From contig NZ_CP155075.1 of assembly GCF_039621805.1 (NCBI RefSeq), forward strand, positions 248,001 to 312,000: a stretch of 64,000 bases of DNA, written 5' to 3'. Source of the stretch: Paraburkholderia sp. PREW-6R (GTDB lineage: Bacteria > Pseudomonadota > Gammaproteobacteria > Burkholderiales > Burkholderiaceae). A program made the translations under genes and the position numbers. The first letter of the stretch is position 1. Every line of letters begins with the position of its first letter. The notes beneath the pieces are model-generated. The model had not been told where the DNA came from and did no database searches. It worked only from the letters and a program-made list of their open reading frames with translations. Positions 1 through 9,150 of this stretch are shown one piece after another.

Positions 1-236
1 AGCTCAAGTGTACTGTCGGCGGCCAGCTTCAGACCGGCCTGCCTCACAAGGGCGGCGAATTCCTTGACGAAATCGACCGGTCGGCGCACCGCGAACTCGA
101 CCCGATGCAACATGCCGCTTCGACAGGCCTCGACCGTCGCTGCCCAGCTGCCGCCGCCCGCCGCATGGCAGGCCGCCTCGACGCGTTGCAACGTGTCGGC
201 TGACACGCCGTGAAGTTGACGCCGGGGTTCATTCAT
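1..236 (-). CDS. Hypothetical protein, 3'-truncated by window edge
   Basis: A reading frame opens at an ATG at 236-234 and stays open for 78 codons to the window edge, so only the N-terminal part is visible. The start MNEPRRQLHGVSADTLQRVE is preceded by GGAGGG with good spacing. It overlaps the end of the REC-EAL gene by 8 bases (ATGAATGA), which is typical of translational coupling. I do not recognise the protein. It is soluble-looking, with no signal peptide or membrane segment, and contains a stretch like VEFAVRRPVDFVKEFAALV. Its position as the last visible gene of the signalling operon suggests a role in the same pathway, but that is inference. The other frame over this stretch lacks the ribosome binding site and coupling. 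Confidence 0.7.
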   Translation of the reverse strand, partial: MNEPRRQLHGVSADTLQRVEAACHAAGGGSWAATVEACRSGMLHRVEFAVRRPVDFVKEFAALVRQAGLKLAADSTLE

Positions 237-1452
237 AGCGCCCTCCGGTGATACTTTCGTGCGTGCGAGCGTAGCGCACGGCAAGCCAGTTGGTCAGATC
301 CGCCTCACTCAACGCGGGCGACCACAGCCAGCCCTGGCCAGCGTCGCAGCCATATGCGCGCAGACGCCGGTAGACATCTTCGGTTTCGACACCCTCTGCG
401 ACTGAACGCAAGCCCATTTGCGCGGCGAGAGAAATCACGGATTCGAGAATCCGTTCTGCATCCGGATTCTGTACGGACGTCGACACAAACAGGCGATCAA
501 GCTTGAGCTCGTTGAACGGCATACGCAGCAACGAGACGAGCGAAGAATGTCCGGTGCCGAAGTCGTCGATGGAAAGCTGCACACCAGCGATCCGCAAACG
601 CGTGAGCACATCGCTGGCCAATGCCCGGTCTCCGATCACGGCGCTTTCCGTAATCTCTATCACGAGCGATTGCGCCGGCACGCCGCTCGTCTCGAGCAGG
701 CGTGTGATAACGGCCAGCGTCTCGTGATCCACGATGGACGGCGACACGTTGACTGCGACGGTCAAACTGGGGAATTCGCGCCGCCAACGGGCGCAGGCCT
801 CTAGTGACGCGGTCAGCATGGCTTCCGTGAGCGCGCGAATCTGCCCGGTGGCTTCCGCAAGCGGAATAAAAACGTCGGGCGGTACTGCGCCCAATAGAGG
901 TGAATGCCACCGCGCGAGGGCCTCGACTCCGATGGGCAGGCCGCTCGAAAGGTCAATTTTCGGCTGAAACGCGGCCCTGATCTGCCGGGCGCCAATGGCA
1001 ATGGCGAGATCTTGCGCGGTGACGCGCGGCGCCTCCCGCTGGGCAGGACGCCACGCGGAAGCGGGGGTTGCCTGCAATAGGGCCGCCAGTTGTTCGAATC
1101 GCACAGGCTTGCCCAGCGCTCCAGCAACGTGAATGCCGTGCGCCTGTGCAATGCCCGTCGCGGCGGTTCGTGTGCGCTCGTCGCACCCGCTAATGAACGC
1201 CACCGGGCAGGCTGCGTTATCGCGTCCCAACTCCCGCAGCAGGTCGAGGCCGACTTCGCTGCCCAGTTGCAGGTCGAGCAACACCATGCCGATCGACTCG
1301 GCAGACAGTAGTGCGGTCGCCTGTTGCAACGTGGCCGCCGCGAAGCTCGCCATGCCGAGCTTCCTGGTCATCGCGAGCAGGATTTTTAACTGCAGGGGAT
1401 CGTCCTCGACGATCAGCACGCTGCCCTTCGTATCGTTATGCAGACCGGACAT
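229..1452 (-). CDS. Response regulator with EAL domain (c-di-GMP phosphodiesterase)
   Basis: This 407-residue protein joins a receiver domain (about residues 10-125) to an EAL domain (about 150-395). Visible receiver landmarks are the acidic pair E16/D17/D18, the phospho-acceptor D60 in LLDLQLG and the conserved lysine in GALGKP (K115). The EAL domain carries VEALARW around E177, the DDFGTGHSS loop, KLDRLF and AEGVET, so the active-site residues for c-di-GMP hydrolysis look intact. The start was placed at the ATG at 1452 because longer versions would run deep into the upstream kinase gene. It overlaps that gene by 17 bases. It is the likely output of the kinases encoded just upstream, tuning c-di-GMP when its receiver is phosphorylated. 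Confidence 0.92.
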   Translation of the reverse strand: MSGLHNDTKGSVLIVEDDPLQLKILLAMTRKLGMASFAAATLQQATALLSAESIGMVLLDLQLGSEVGLDLLRELGRDNAACPVAFISGCDERTRTAATGIAQAHGIHVAGALGKPVRFEQLAALLQATPASAWRPAQREAPRVTAQDLAIAIGARQIRAAFQPKIDLSSGLPIGVEALARWHSPLLGAVPPDVFIPLAEATGQIRALTEAMLTASLEACARWRREFPSLTVAVNVSPSIVDHETLAVITRLLETSGVPAQSLVIEITESAVIGDRALASDVLTRLRIAGVQLSIDDFGTGHSSLVSLLRMPFNELKLDRLFVSTSVQNPDAERILESVISLAAQMGLRSVAEGVETEDVYRRLRAYGCDAGQGWLWSPALSEADLTNWLAVRYARTHESITGGRYE

Positions 1453-4400
1453 TGGCCGCAGCCTCCTCGAGTAGGCCGCCCAAGCGCGCGGACACCGCCG
1501 TGAAGACAAGCTTTGCATTGCCGACAAGCGGCGCAATACGCGTCCGGTCGCCATCGGCCGCTGCTGCCTCCAGTTCCTTCATCAGGGCGGAGAAACGAAG
1601 GGCGCCGACATAGGCGCTGCTCGATTTCAGCGCGTGTGCGATCTGGCCGATGCGCGGCAATGAGTCTTCCGCGAGAGCAAGACACAGCTCCCCGATCTGC
1701 AATTCCGAGTTCACGCGGTACGTGGTGACGATATCGTCAAGAATGTCGGGCATCCCGTCGTCGGCCAACGCTCGCAGTTCCTGGATGCTGGCCAGATCGA
1801 TCGTAGCGGCATCTTCGACGGTGTGAGGCTGCACCGCGTGCCCCTTCGCGTCTTGCGCCGATGCCAGATCGATGTACATCTCCACCCTGGCAGACAGGTC
1901 GGCGAACGTGAAAGGCTTCGCCATCACCTCATTCATCCCGACCGCCTTGCATTGCGCAACGTTCGCGGAGGTCAGGTCGGCCGTCACGGCAACGATCGGC
2001 ACGGCGCGAGCGCCAAGTTGCCGCTCGCGCGTGCGGATGGCGGCCGAGGCCTGCAACCCGTCCATCCGGGGCATATGGCAATCCATCAGAATCAGATCGA
2101 ATTGGCCTTGCTCATACAACCGTAGCGCTTCCTGTCCATCCCCCGCCACCTGCGCGGCTAGGCCGAGCCGGCGCAGCGCCGCGAGCGCGACCTTCTGGTT
2201 CGTCGGATTGTCCTCCACAACCAGAACGCGAGCCGCGCCACGCGGCAGCGACGCGCCGCCCACCTCGTCCGCCGTGACTGCTGCGCCGTCCATCAAAGCC
2301 TGCCTCGCGCCTGCGGGGAGTGCGTCGTGCGTCGGCTGTTGCGCCTTATGCACGGCACCCTCGATCACGACTGGCAGGCTCACCGTAAAGGTCGCGCCGT
2401 GTCCCGGCGCGCTCTCCACTGCGATGTGTCCACCTAGTCGGGCGACCAGTTCGCGCACGAGAAATAGCCCGATGCCCGCGCCGTCGTGCTCGCGTGTTCG
2501 ACTCTCGTCTGCCTGCGAAAAGGACGCAAAGATGCGCTCGTGGAGATGCGCCGCAATGCCCGGTCCGGTGTCCCGTACGGATACGACGAGCGTTTGTTGC
2601 GCTTGCTCGCCGGCTATCAGGCGAACACTTACGGCAATCGAGCCGCGGCGCGTGAACTTCACCGCGTTCGACAGGAGGTTATAAACAATCTGGCGCAAGC
2701 GCTCAGGGTCTGACCAGACGACCGTCGATGCCGTGGTCCCCATGTCGAGCAGGAAAGTCACGCCGTTTGCTTCGGCTTTCCGGCGATGCGGCAGCGCAGT
2801 GCGTTCGATCAGCTCGACCAGATCGAACGATTCGTTGTGCAATGCAAGCGAGCCTGCTTCGATTTGCGCGATATCCAGAATCTGCTCGATGACCCGTTTG
2901 AGCGCCGAACCCGATTCGCGAATGCTCATGAGCATTTCGTGCTCGTGGCCCGTCTGATTGAGGTCGAGCAACAGATCGGCAGGTCCAAGCACGCCATTCA
3001 ACGGAGTACGCAATTCGTGACTCATACGCGCCATGAACTGATTCTTCGCAGCGTTGGCTTCTTCAGCGACATTCTTTGCAGCCAGCAACGCCTGCGCCAG
3101 TTGCTGTTGCTCGACGACCTTCTCGCGCAGGGACTGGTTGGCGAGCGTCAGACGTTCGCGCGCGGAGCGCAGTCCTTCGCGGGCATCGGTCAGTCCGTTC
3201 GCCGCGGAAGCGACTTCGGCCTGAAGTTCATTGAAACTTCGGGCCATCTGGCCGAGCTCGTCGTTGGAGCGCACCTCAACGCGACGAATGTTGATGTCGG
3301 CCGTGGCGGCGTTCAGATCGCCTCGCCCCAGCGCGTTCATCGCCCTGGAAAAATCGCGGAGCGTGCCGCTTGCCAGCGTGCGCGCGGCATTGCTCACGTC
3401 CTGCGCCGAATTCGCAATCATGCCCGGCAGCACGATGCCCACCGTGATGGTGAGCATGGCCACCGCGACGAAAATGTCTTCAAGCGCGGTCGTAAGCGGC
3501 AGCTGGTTATGAGGTAGTTTGGAGACCGCAAGAATGTAGCCCGCGCCATCGAGCGCGAGCACCAGAAGCATTGCGCCGGTAAGACGCAGGTGAAGCGTCG
3601 GCGCAAAACCCGGCAAGTCCGCCAGCCGCCGGTCTTCCCACTTTCTCCATGCGTAGATTGCGGCGCCCGAATAAGCCATGGCCAGACCGAACACGACCGT
3701 CGGCAGTCCGAACTGCTGGAAACCGAGCACTGTGCTCGCGCCCCAAATCGCCGCGGCCACTACGCCGAGACCAATCGTGTACCGCGGGGCACGATATAGC
3801 CGTAGTGCGTGCGGCGCGTCGCGACGCATCAGCCAGACGGCGATACTCGGCAACGTAATTCCAATCAGGTAGGTGAAATTCGCCGCCGCGACCAGCCAGA
3901 TCGGATCGCCGATCAACAGGAAGACGATTGCGAACGCAGCGGTCGCCAGCGTTGCGACTAGCGGGACGTCCGAACGTGTGCGCCACGACAGGCAGCGCGG
4001 CGCAAGACCGTCGTCGGCGAGCTGCGAGAGCGTTCTCGCGGCGCCAGCGAGTGGCTGGATCGTGCCGTGAAACATGTTGAACATCATGAACCACATGGCC
4101 ACGGACTTCGCCATGGCGCCGAACACGGGTGCAAAGGTCGGTCCAAGCACCTGGCCGAGGTCGTCGCCGAGCGGTTTCGCGCCCAGCGTACCGAGCCAGA
4201 TCAGCGGCAACACGACGAAGTAGACCGATGCCATCGCTGCGCTCGCCTTCATGGCTCGTGGGACATTCTTTTCTGGATCGCGTGTTTCGGCGACATGGCA
4301 GGCAGCCGCCTCGAAAGCCGGCGCGGCGAAGCCGACCAGATAAAGCCCGGCCATCAATGAAGTCATTCCGCCGAACCAGCCCGCAAACGGGGTGACCAGA

Positions 4401-5002
4401 TGAAAGTCCACTGCCTGATGCCAGTCGACGGAACCGGTCAGGACCGGCGCCAGCGCGGAGATGAAAGCGAGCACCGCCGAGCACGTTGCGATCGGTACGG
4501 CAAGCCGCGTGACCCATTTGATCCCTAGCAGGTTGACGGCAGTGAAGAAACACACCAGGGCGCAAGCCATCAGCGGGACCGGAACGGCTGGCAGGAACCA
4601 TTGGTTGATCGCGGTGGCCGACAGGATGGCGGTCAGCCCACAGGTTGGCACCCAACCCCACCAGTAGCACATGCCTGTCAGCGTCGACAGTATCTGTCCG
4701 TACGGCTTAAAGGCTTCGGTGCAAGCCGCAGCGATGCCACCCACCTTTTGCGGCGAAAGCATGACCAGTTCGATCCAGCCGGGCAACGCTGCATAACTGA
4801 GGAGCAGCCCGAGGATGAGCAATGGAACAGCCGCGCTGCCTTGCCCCGGAATGTCTCCCTGACCGGCGAAGAGTGCGGCGATCAGAAACAGGCTCTGGTT
4901 GCTGCCGCCCATTGCCAGCGCAGTCGTTCCGACCCAGCCAATGCTGCGTCGGAAAGGCCGGGGTGACCCGCTGCCGGGGCTCGTTGTCAGGAAGTGTTTC
5001 AT
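1436..5002 (-). CDS. APC-family permease fused to hybrid histidine kinase (HAMP-like, HisKA, HATPase, REC, HPt)
   Basis: This 1188-residue protein begins with a full APC-superfamily amino-acid/polyamine permease: about twelve hydrophobic segments between residues 20 and 480, plus a further pair to about 530. A HAMP-like linker and coiled coil follow (about 535-650). The kinase part has the H-box with H662 (MSHELRTPLNG), an N-box near 775, G1 DTGPGI (811-816) and G2 GAGIGL (841-846). A receiver domain has acceptor D974 and a C-terminal HPt domain has H1123 (IAHALKSSS). The start overlaps the upstream kinase stop as ATGA. The architecture recalls CbrA, in which an SSS-type symporter is fused to a kinase, but here the transporter is of the APC family. 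It probably senses, and perhaps transports, an amino acid or amine. That ligand is inference. Confidence 0.93.
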   Translation of the reverse strand: MKHFLTTSPGSGSPRPFRRSIGWVGTTALAMGGSNQSLFLIAALFAGQGDIPGQGSAAVPLLILGLLLSYAALPGWIELVMLSPQKVGGIAAACTEAFKPYGQILSTLTGMCYWWGWVPTCGLTAILSATAINQWFLPAVPVPLMACALVCFFTAVNLLGIKWVTRLAVPIATCSAVLAFISALAPVLTGSVDWHQAVDFHLVTPFAGWFGGMTSLMAGLYLVGFAAPAFEAAACHVAETRDPEKNVPRAMKASAAMASVYFVVLPLIWLGTLGAKPLGDDLGQVLGPTFAPVFGAMAKSVAMWFMMFNMFHGTIQPLAGAARTLSQLADDGLAPRCLSWRTRSDVPLVATLATAAFAIVFLLIGDPIWLVAAANFTYLIGITLPSIAVWLMRRDAPHALRLYRAPRYTIGLGVVAAAIWGASTVLGFQQFGLPTVVFGLAMAYSGAAIYAWRKWEDRRLADLPGFAPTLHLRLTGAMLLVLALDGAGYILAVSKLPHNQLPLTTALEDIFVAVAMLTITVGIVLPGMIANSAQDVSNAARTLASGTLRDFSRAMNALGRGDLNAATADINIRRVEVRSNDELGQMARSFNELQAEVASAANGLTDAREGLRSARERLTLANQSLREKVVEQQQLAQALLAAKNVAEEANAAKNQFMARMSHELRTPLNGVLGPADLLLDLNQTGHEHEMLMSIRESGSALKRVIEQILDIAQIEAGSLALHNESFDLVELIERTALPHRRKAEANGVTFLLDMGTTASTVVWSDPERLRQIVYNLLSNAVKFTRRGSIAVSVRLIAGEQAQQTLVVSVRDTGPGIAAHLHERIFASFSQADESRTREHDGAGIGLFLVRELVARLGGHIAVESAPGHGATFTVSLPVVIEGAVHKAQQPTHDALPAGARQALMDGAAVTADEVGGASLPRGAARVLVVEDNPTNQKVALAALRRLGLAAQVAGDGQEALRLYEQGQFDLILMDCHMPRMDGLQASAAIRTRERQLGARAVPIVAVTADLTSANVAQCKAVGMNEVMAKPFTFADLSARVEMYIDLASAQDAKGHAVQPHTVEDAATIDLASIQELRALADDGMPDILDDIVTTYRVNSELQIGELCLALAEDSLPRIGQIAHALKSSSAYVGALRFSALMKELEAAAADGDRTRIAPLVGNAKLVFTAVSARLGGLLEEAAANVRSA

Positions 5003-6765
5003 AGGGCGCCTTCGTGATCGGGGGCAATGACAACCGGATCGCGGCGCGACAGGATTTCCATGATGGCGCGATCGAGCATCGTGGCACTGACGGGTTTGAC
5101 GAGATAGCCGTCGAACAGATCGACGCGCGGATCGTCGACCGGTTTCGACTGGCCGGTGACGGCGACCAGCGGCGCAGGAAGTCCGAATTCAGTCTGCTCG
5201 TGCAACTCGCGAGCCAGTTCCAGCCCGTTCAGATCAGGCATGTTGATGTCCACGACCGCGAGATCGATGGGCTGCGTTCGCAACATCGCGAGGGCTTCAC
5301 GGCCGCTTGCCACCGCCTCAACCCGATAGCCCAGTCGGGTGAGCAACGCCGTGCTGATCTTCCTGCTGACGTCGTCGTCATCGGCAATCAGGATGACTTG
5401 ATCGGCCCGATGAACGCCACGGCGCGCGTCCGGCGCGGGCGTTTCCGTGAGCGCATCCGGCGGCGGAACGTCGAACGGTATCAAACACGTAAAGGCCGTG
5501 CCGACATGCGGGGAACTGGTGCAGGCGATGGTTCCGCCCATCGCCTGCACCAGCTTCTGACAGATCGCCAGACCAAGTCCGGTGCCGCCGTAACGCGCCT
5601 TCATCTCAGGCGCGCCTTGAGAGAAACTTTCGAAGAGCCCGCGCGCGACCTCGGTACTCATGCCGATGCCGCTATCCATCACGCAGAGGGCTACCCGTGT
5701 TCGGGCGTCACCATCCGGCTGCGCATTGAGCGTCATGCGTACCCAGCCTTGGGACGTGAACTTGATTGCGTTCGTGAGCAGGTTGAGCACTATCTGGGAA
5801 ACGCGCGTGCGATCGCCTGATAGACGCTCAGGTACAGCCGGGTCAACCTCCAGTGTCAGTTCGAGTCCCTTGTTTGCAGCTTGCGGCCTGACCACGGCAA
5901 GCGCGCGGCGCAATTCGCGGCGCAGATCGAAGGGTTGCAGATTGAAAGTGAAACCGGTCGCTTCAAGTTGGGCAAGATCGAGCACCTCGTTGATCATGCG
6001 CACGAGTTGGGCGGTCGAATCACGCAAAGTGTCGATGTCGGATTCCTGGGCTGCCGATTCGTTGCGCGCGCAGATCACTTCGACCATCCCGGCGATTGCG
6101 TTCAAAGGCGCTCGCACCTCGTGCGTCACCATTGCAAGGAAGTCGGCGCGCGCCCGCTGCGAAGCCAAAGCGGCAGCCTCGATGTCGCGCCGCCGGTTCA
6201 GTTCGGCTTCAAGACGGATCGTGCGCAGGCGTAGATGCAATTCGTCGACGACCAGAGCGGCGAAGTCCTTCAACGCGGCCGATTCCGAAGCGCTCATGAC
6301 ACGCGGAATCGTATCGATGATGCATAACGTACCTACTTTCTGCCCGCCTTCGATCACGAGCGGCATGCCGGCATAAAACCGCATATAGGGAGGTCCGAGC
6401 ACAAAAGGGTGACTGTGGAACTCCTCGCTGCGCGTTGCATCCGGGATAACCAGTACGTCGTCCTGCCGAAGCGCCGCCTGGCAGAAAGAGGCCTCGCGTG
6501 GCGCTGAATCGATGTCGACGCCTATCTTGGCCTTGAACCACTGGTCCTCTCGCGTAGCCAGCGAAATCAGGCAGATCGGCGCGCGAAAAAATTCGCTAAC
6601 CCGTCGGACGATTCGGTCATAGGCCGCCTCGGGCAAAGTGTTCAGGATCTGCAACGATTCCAGTGTTGCAAGCCGCTGATGCTCCGCCGGATCGATTGGA
6701 CACAACGCGGGCGTTGGGGAATCGACAGGACAGATCGCCAGATCGCAGGTAAATTGCTCCGCCAT
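4999..6765 (-). CDS. GAF-domain hybrid sensor histidine kinase
   Basis: This 588-residue soluble kinase has an N-terminal GAF domain (about 35-180), then HisKA with H215 in MVTHEVRAPLN, and HATPase motifs NLLTNAIKF, DSGIGM and GGTGLGL. A C-terminal receiver has acceptor D506 in VVDINMPDLNG. It lacks transmembrane helices and an HPt domain. The start chosen is the ATG at 6765, ten bases after GGAGG. A GTG 36 bases upstream is in frame but has no ribosome binding site. The stop overlaps the next gene start (ATGA), so the two kinases are co-translated. Its receiver could pass phosphate to the HPt of the downstream fusion kinase. It heads the minus-strand signalling operon. Confidence 0.92.
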   Translation of the reverse strand: MAEQFTCDLAICPVDSPTPALCPIDPAEHQRLATLESLQILNTLPEAAYDRIVRRVSEFFRAPICLISLATREDQWFKAKIGVDIDSAPREASFCQAALRQDDVLVIPDATRSEEFHSHPFVLGPPYMRFYAGMPLVIEGGQKVGTLCIIDTIPRVMSASESAALKDFAALVVDELHLRLRTIRLEAELNRRRDIEAAALASQRARADFLAMVTHEVRAPLNAIAGMVEVICARNESAAQESDIDTLRDSTAQLVRMINEVLDLAQLEATGFTFNLQPFDLRRELRRALAVVRPQAANKGLELTLEVDPAVPERLSGDRTRVSQIVLNLLTNAIKFTSQGWVRMTLNAQPDGDARTRVALCVMDSGIGMSTEVARGLFESFSQGAPEMKARYGGTGLGLAICQKLVQAMGGTIACTSSPHVGTAFTCLIPFDVPPPDALTETPAPDARRGVHRADQVILIADDDDVSRKISTALLTRLGYRVEAVASGREALAMLRTQPIDLAVVDINMPDLNGLELARELHEQTEFGLPAPLVAVTGQSKPVDDPRVDLFDGYLVKPVSATMLDRAIMEILSRRDPVVIAPDHEGAL

Positions 6766-7153
6766 ATACTCGTTGCCTCCAGACGTGTGGGCTTCACTCA
6801 CCTTATCGGCACGTCCGACCGTTGATGTAGATGCTTTGAAAAGAAATTCGCGTTTTTTATATGGCAGATCGAGTTCGTGTGCGCCTGGATTGCGCGAAAG
6901 AGTAAAGTGACGCCGCTCGCCGCGATGAAGTCAATAATGACTTAATCGATCGGCGACCACTAAGCGGCTCGCAGTATGGCCGGCGCACGTTCTGGCGCAG
7001 CGAGGAATTAATGAGCTCCGCGTTACTCGGCGTGTGACGCCGACCGAGGCTTTTTACCGCCCGTCAAAGCCCGGCAAAAAATCCAGAAAATTCGCTTCGG
7101 TAACGTTTGTCCCGTCCGTTAAGAAGTTATTACTCAACTGAACGGAGAATTAA
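6766..7153. other. Divergent intergenic region with a 7-bp inverted repeat
   Basis: This 388-base gap separates the minus-strand kinase operon from the plus-strand chemoreceptor, so it must hold both promoters. It is visibly more AT-rich than the genes around it. A perfect inverted repeat, TCGGCGT-GTG-ACGCCGA, lies at 7027-7043 and is followed by a short T tract, so it could be an operator or a weak terminator. I could not place a convincing sigma70 or sigma28 promoter. A GGAG ribosome binding site lies just before the ATG at 7154. Confidence 0.5.
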
Positions 7154-8848
7154 ATGAATGCTGTAACGAACTGGAAGATTGGAGCTCGCTTAGCAGCCGG
7201 ATTTGGGGCGGTACTGGTTTTATTGTGCCTGCTCGGCACTCTAGCGATTTACCAGAGTAGTCGTATCTACGCCGGCACTGTTGACCTCGCAGATAATTGG
7301 CTCCCAAGCGTCCAGGTATTAGGCGAAATACAGGCAGCAGCGAATACGTCGCGGCGCGCGACCTTACGTGCTTTATTGGAGTTCGACGAGCAGGGTAGAA
7401 AAGCGCAACGCGCGACGCATGATGCTGCGACGTCGAAATACGCCGTTGAATGGAGTAAATACGAGAAGCTCATTTCCTCACCGGAGGAGCAGCATCTTGC
7501 AGATAGCATCAAAGCTGCTTGGACGCTCGCTGATGCGGACCAGGTGAAAATGCTGAACCTCGCTGAATCAGGAGAGGAAGGTGAAAAAGAGGCTCGGTCC
7601 TTGGCCGTTCGCAAGGGAGCAAAGCTTTACCTTGACACGATGAATCTCATCGAAGAAGACATCCGGCTCAACGCAAAAGGTGCAGAAGAATCCAGCGCAA
7701 TGGCCGCAGCAAGCTACCGCTCTGCGATTACTCTTTCTGTGAGTGTGGCCACCGTCGCTGTAGCGCTTGGCGCAGTCATCGCATTTCTCATCACGCGCTC
7801 GATCGTGCTTCCTATCCGTCAAGCCGTCCTCATCGCCCAAGCTGTTGCAAGCGGTGACCTTACCTCACATGTCGTTGCCGGGAGTCAAGATGAGACAGGT
7901 CAATTGCTCACTGCCCTGGGTGAAATGAATGATGGCCTGGCTAATGTTGTAGGACAGGTGCGTGCCAGTAGCGAAAGCATTGCAACCGGATCTGCCGAGA
8001 TCGCTGAAGGCAATACGGACCTAAGCCGACGCACTGAAGAGCAAGCCGCGTCGCTCGAAGAAACTGCAGCGAGTATGGAAGAATTGACCGCAACCGTTCG
8101 GCAAAATGCGGAGAATGCCGCCCAGGGAAATCGTCTTGCGTTAAGCGCTTCGGATGTCGCTATGCGTGGCGGCGAAGTGGTCGGCCGCGTTGTGGACACA
8201 ATGCGTGAAATTACGACGAGTTCTGAAAAGGTTGCTGACATTATCACTGTCATTGAAGGCATTGCGTTTCAGACGAATATCCTTGCGTTGAATGCGGCAG
8301 TTGAAGCTGCAAGGGCAGGCGAGCAAGGGCGGGGATTTGCGGTTGTCGCGGGTGAAGTTCGCACGCTTGCACAACGGAGTGCTTCTGCTGCCAAAGAGAT
8401 CAAAGATTTGATTGGACACTCGGTCGAGCGTGTTAGGGCGGGATCCGCGCTAGTGGGCGAAGCGGGCACGACGATCAGTGAGGTCGTCGTCTCGGTAAAG
8501 CGTGTCACGGACCTGATGGGTGAGATCACCGCGGCGTCCAGTGAACAGCACACGGGTATCGAGCAGGTCAATCAGGCTGTGATGCAGATGGATGAGGTAA
8601 CGCAACAGAACGCTGCACTTGTCGAAGAAGCGTCGGCAGCGGCTCAATCTATGGCGGCTCAATCCTCGACGTTAAAGGAACTGGTCGCGACCTTCAGGCT
8701 GAAGCAGTCAGGCAGCGAGCGAAACGTGGCACCGGCGAGAGAGACGATGCAGCATCGCCAGCAGAAGCAAACGAAGATCAATACCGGACGAATGGTCTTG
8801 GCAAAGAAATCTATTGCTAAGGCTGAGACTGAATGGCACGCGTTTTAA
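7154..8848 (+). CDS. Methyl-accepting chemotaxis protein with C-terminal CheR-type pentapeptide
   Basis: This 564-residue class I chemoreceptor has an N-terminal membrane helix (about 10-32), a four-helix-bundle periplasmic ligand domain (about 35-188), a second helix (about 190-212), a HAMP domain and a long cytoplasmic signalling coiled coil. The hairpin tip IEGIAFQTNILALNAAVEAA is typical. The last five residues are EWHAF, which fits the xWxxF pattern of the NWETF tail that tethers CheR and CheB in enterobacterial receptors. Codon use is more AT-rich at third positions than in neighbours, which may mean recent acquisition. A strong terminator follows directly, so the gene is monocistronic. 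The ligand is unknown. Confidence 0.95.
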   Translation: MNAVTNWKIGARLAAGFGAVLVLLCLLGTLAIYQSSRIYAGTVDLADNWLPSVQVLGEIQAAANTSRRATLRALLEFDEQGRKAQRATHDAATSKYAVEWSKYEKLISSPEEQHLADSIKAAWTLADADQVKMLNLAESGEEGEKEARSLAVRKGAKLYLDTMNLIEEDIRLNAKGAEESSAMAAASYRSAITLSVSVATVAVALGAVIAFLITRSIVLPIRQAVLIAQAVASGDLTSHVVAGSQDETGQLLTALGEMNDGLANVVGQVRASSESIATGSAEIAEGNTDLSRRTEEQAASLEETAASMEELTATVRQNAENAAQGNRLALSASDVAMRGGEVVGRVVDTMREITTSSEKVADIITVIEGIAFQTNILALNAAVEAARAGEQGRGFAVVAGEVRTLAQRSASAAKEIKDLIGHSVERVRAGSALVGEAGTTISEVVVSVKRVTDLMGEITAASSEQHTGIEQVNQAVMQMDEVTQQNAALVEEASAAAQSMAAQSSTLKELVATFRLKQSGSERNVAPARETMQHRQQKQTKINTGRMVLAKKSIAKAETEWHAF

Positions 8849-8855
8849 TACTCGG

Positions 8856-8893
8856 ACCCTCCGCCTGTGAAAGTCTTCGGGCGGAGGGTTTTA
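8856..8893 (+). terminator. Rho-independent terminator after chemoreceptor
   Basis: A perfect 10-bp stem, ACCCTCCGCC (8856-8865) with GGCGGAGGGT (8880-8889), and a 14-base loop is followed by TTTT. It starts eight bases after the chemoreceptor stop codon. Confidence 0.88.
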
Positions 8894-9130
8894 CTAAAGA
8901 TTCGCGGGAACATGAACGGTCACGAGGCGGGCCGATTAAAACATCTAGCGTTCAAACCGGCAGATAGTGCGGCGCTTACTCTTTCCAGACTGTTACTTCA
9001 CCGGCCACGAAAGGGGACTTACGCGTTTTTACGCGCAAGGGTCGGCGTTTTCCAATTCATCATGAAACGCTAAATGGCGAATCAAGCACCCAGATATTTA
9101 GGCGTGCGGTGGAAAAGCGCGTACTCGCGC

Positions 9131-9148
9131 GCACCTCAAAGGAGGTGC
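9131..9148 (+). promoter_or_regulatory. Hairpin sequestering a perfect Shine-Dalgarno sequence
   Basis: GCACCTC (9131-9137) pairs perfectly with GAGGTGC (9142-9148) across a four-base loop. The 3' arm contains AAGGAGGTG, a near-perfect match to the 16S anti-SD partner, five bases before a TTG that opens a 31-codon ORF. Folded RNA would hide the site, so this could be a translational switch or part of a leader upstream of the second chemoreceptor. Outside this hairpin and the small ORF, nothing else is visible in the 8894-9295 gap. Confidence 0.45.
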
Positions 9149-9150
9149 AT

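Noticed and set aside
44..232. Minus-strand frame of 62 codons at the left edge
   Set aside because: It has no ribosome binding site. The overlapping frame starting at 236 has GGAGGG and an 8-base overlap with the REC-EAL gene.
6890..6930. Possible sigma28 flagellar promoter (TAAAGTGA...GCCGCGAT)
   Set aside because: The spacing between elements is 8 bases rather than about 11 and the second element matches poorly.
8867..9073. Frame of 68 codons after the first chemoreceptor
   Set aside because: It starts inside the terminator stem, has no ribosome binding site and no recognisable composition.
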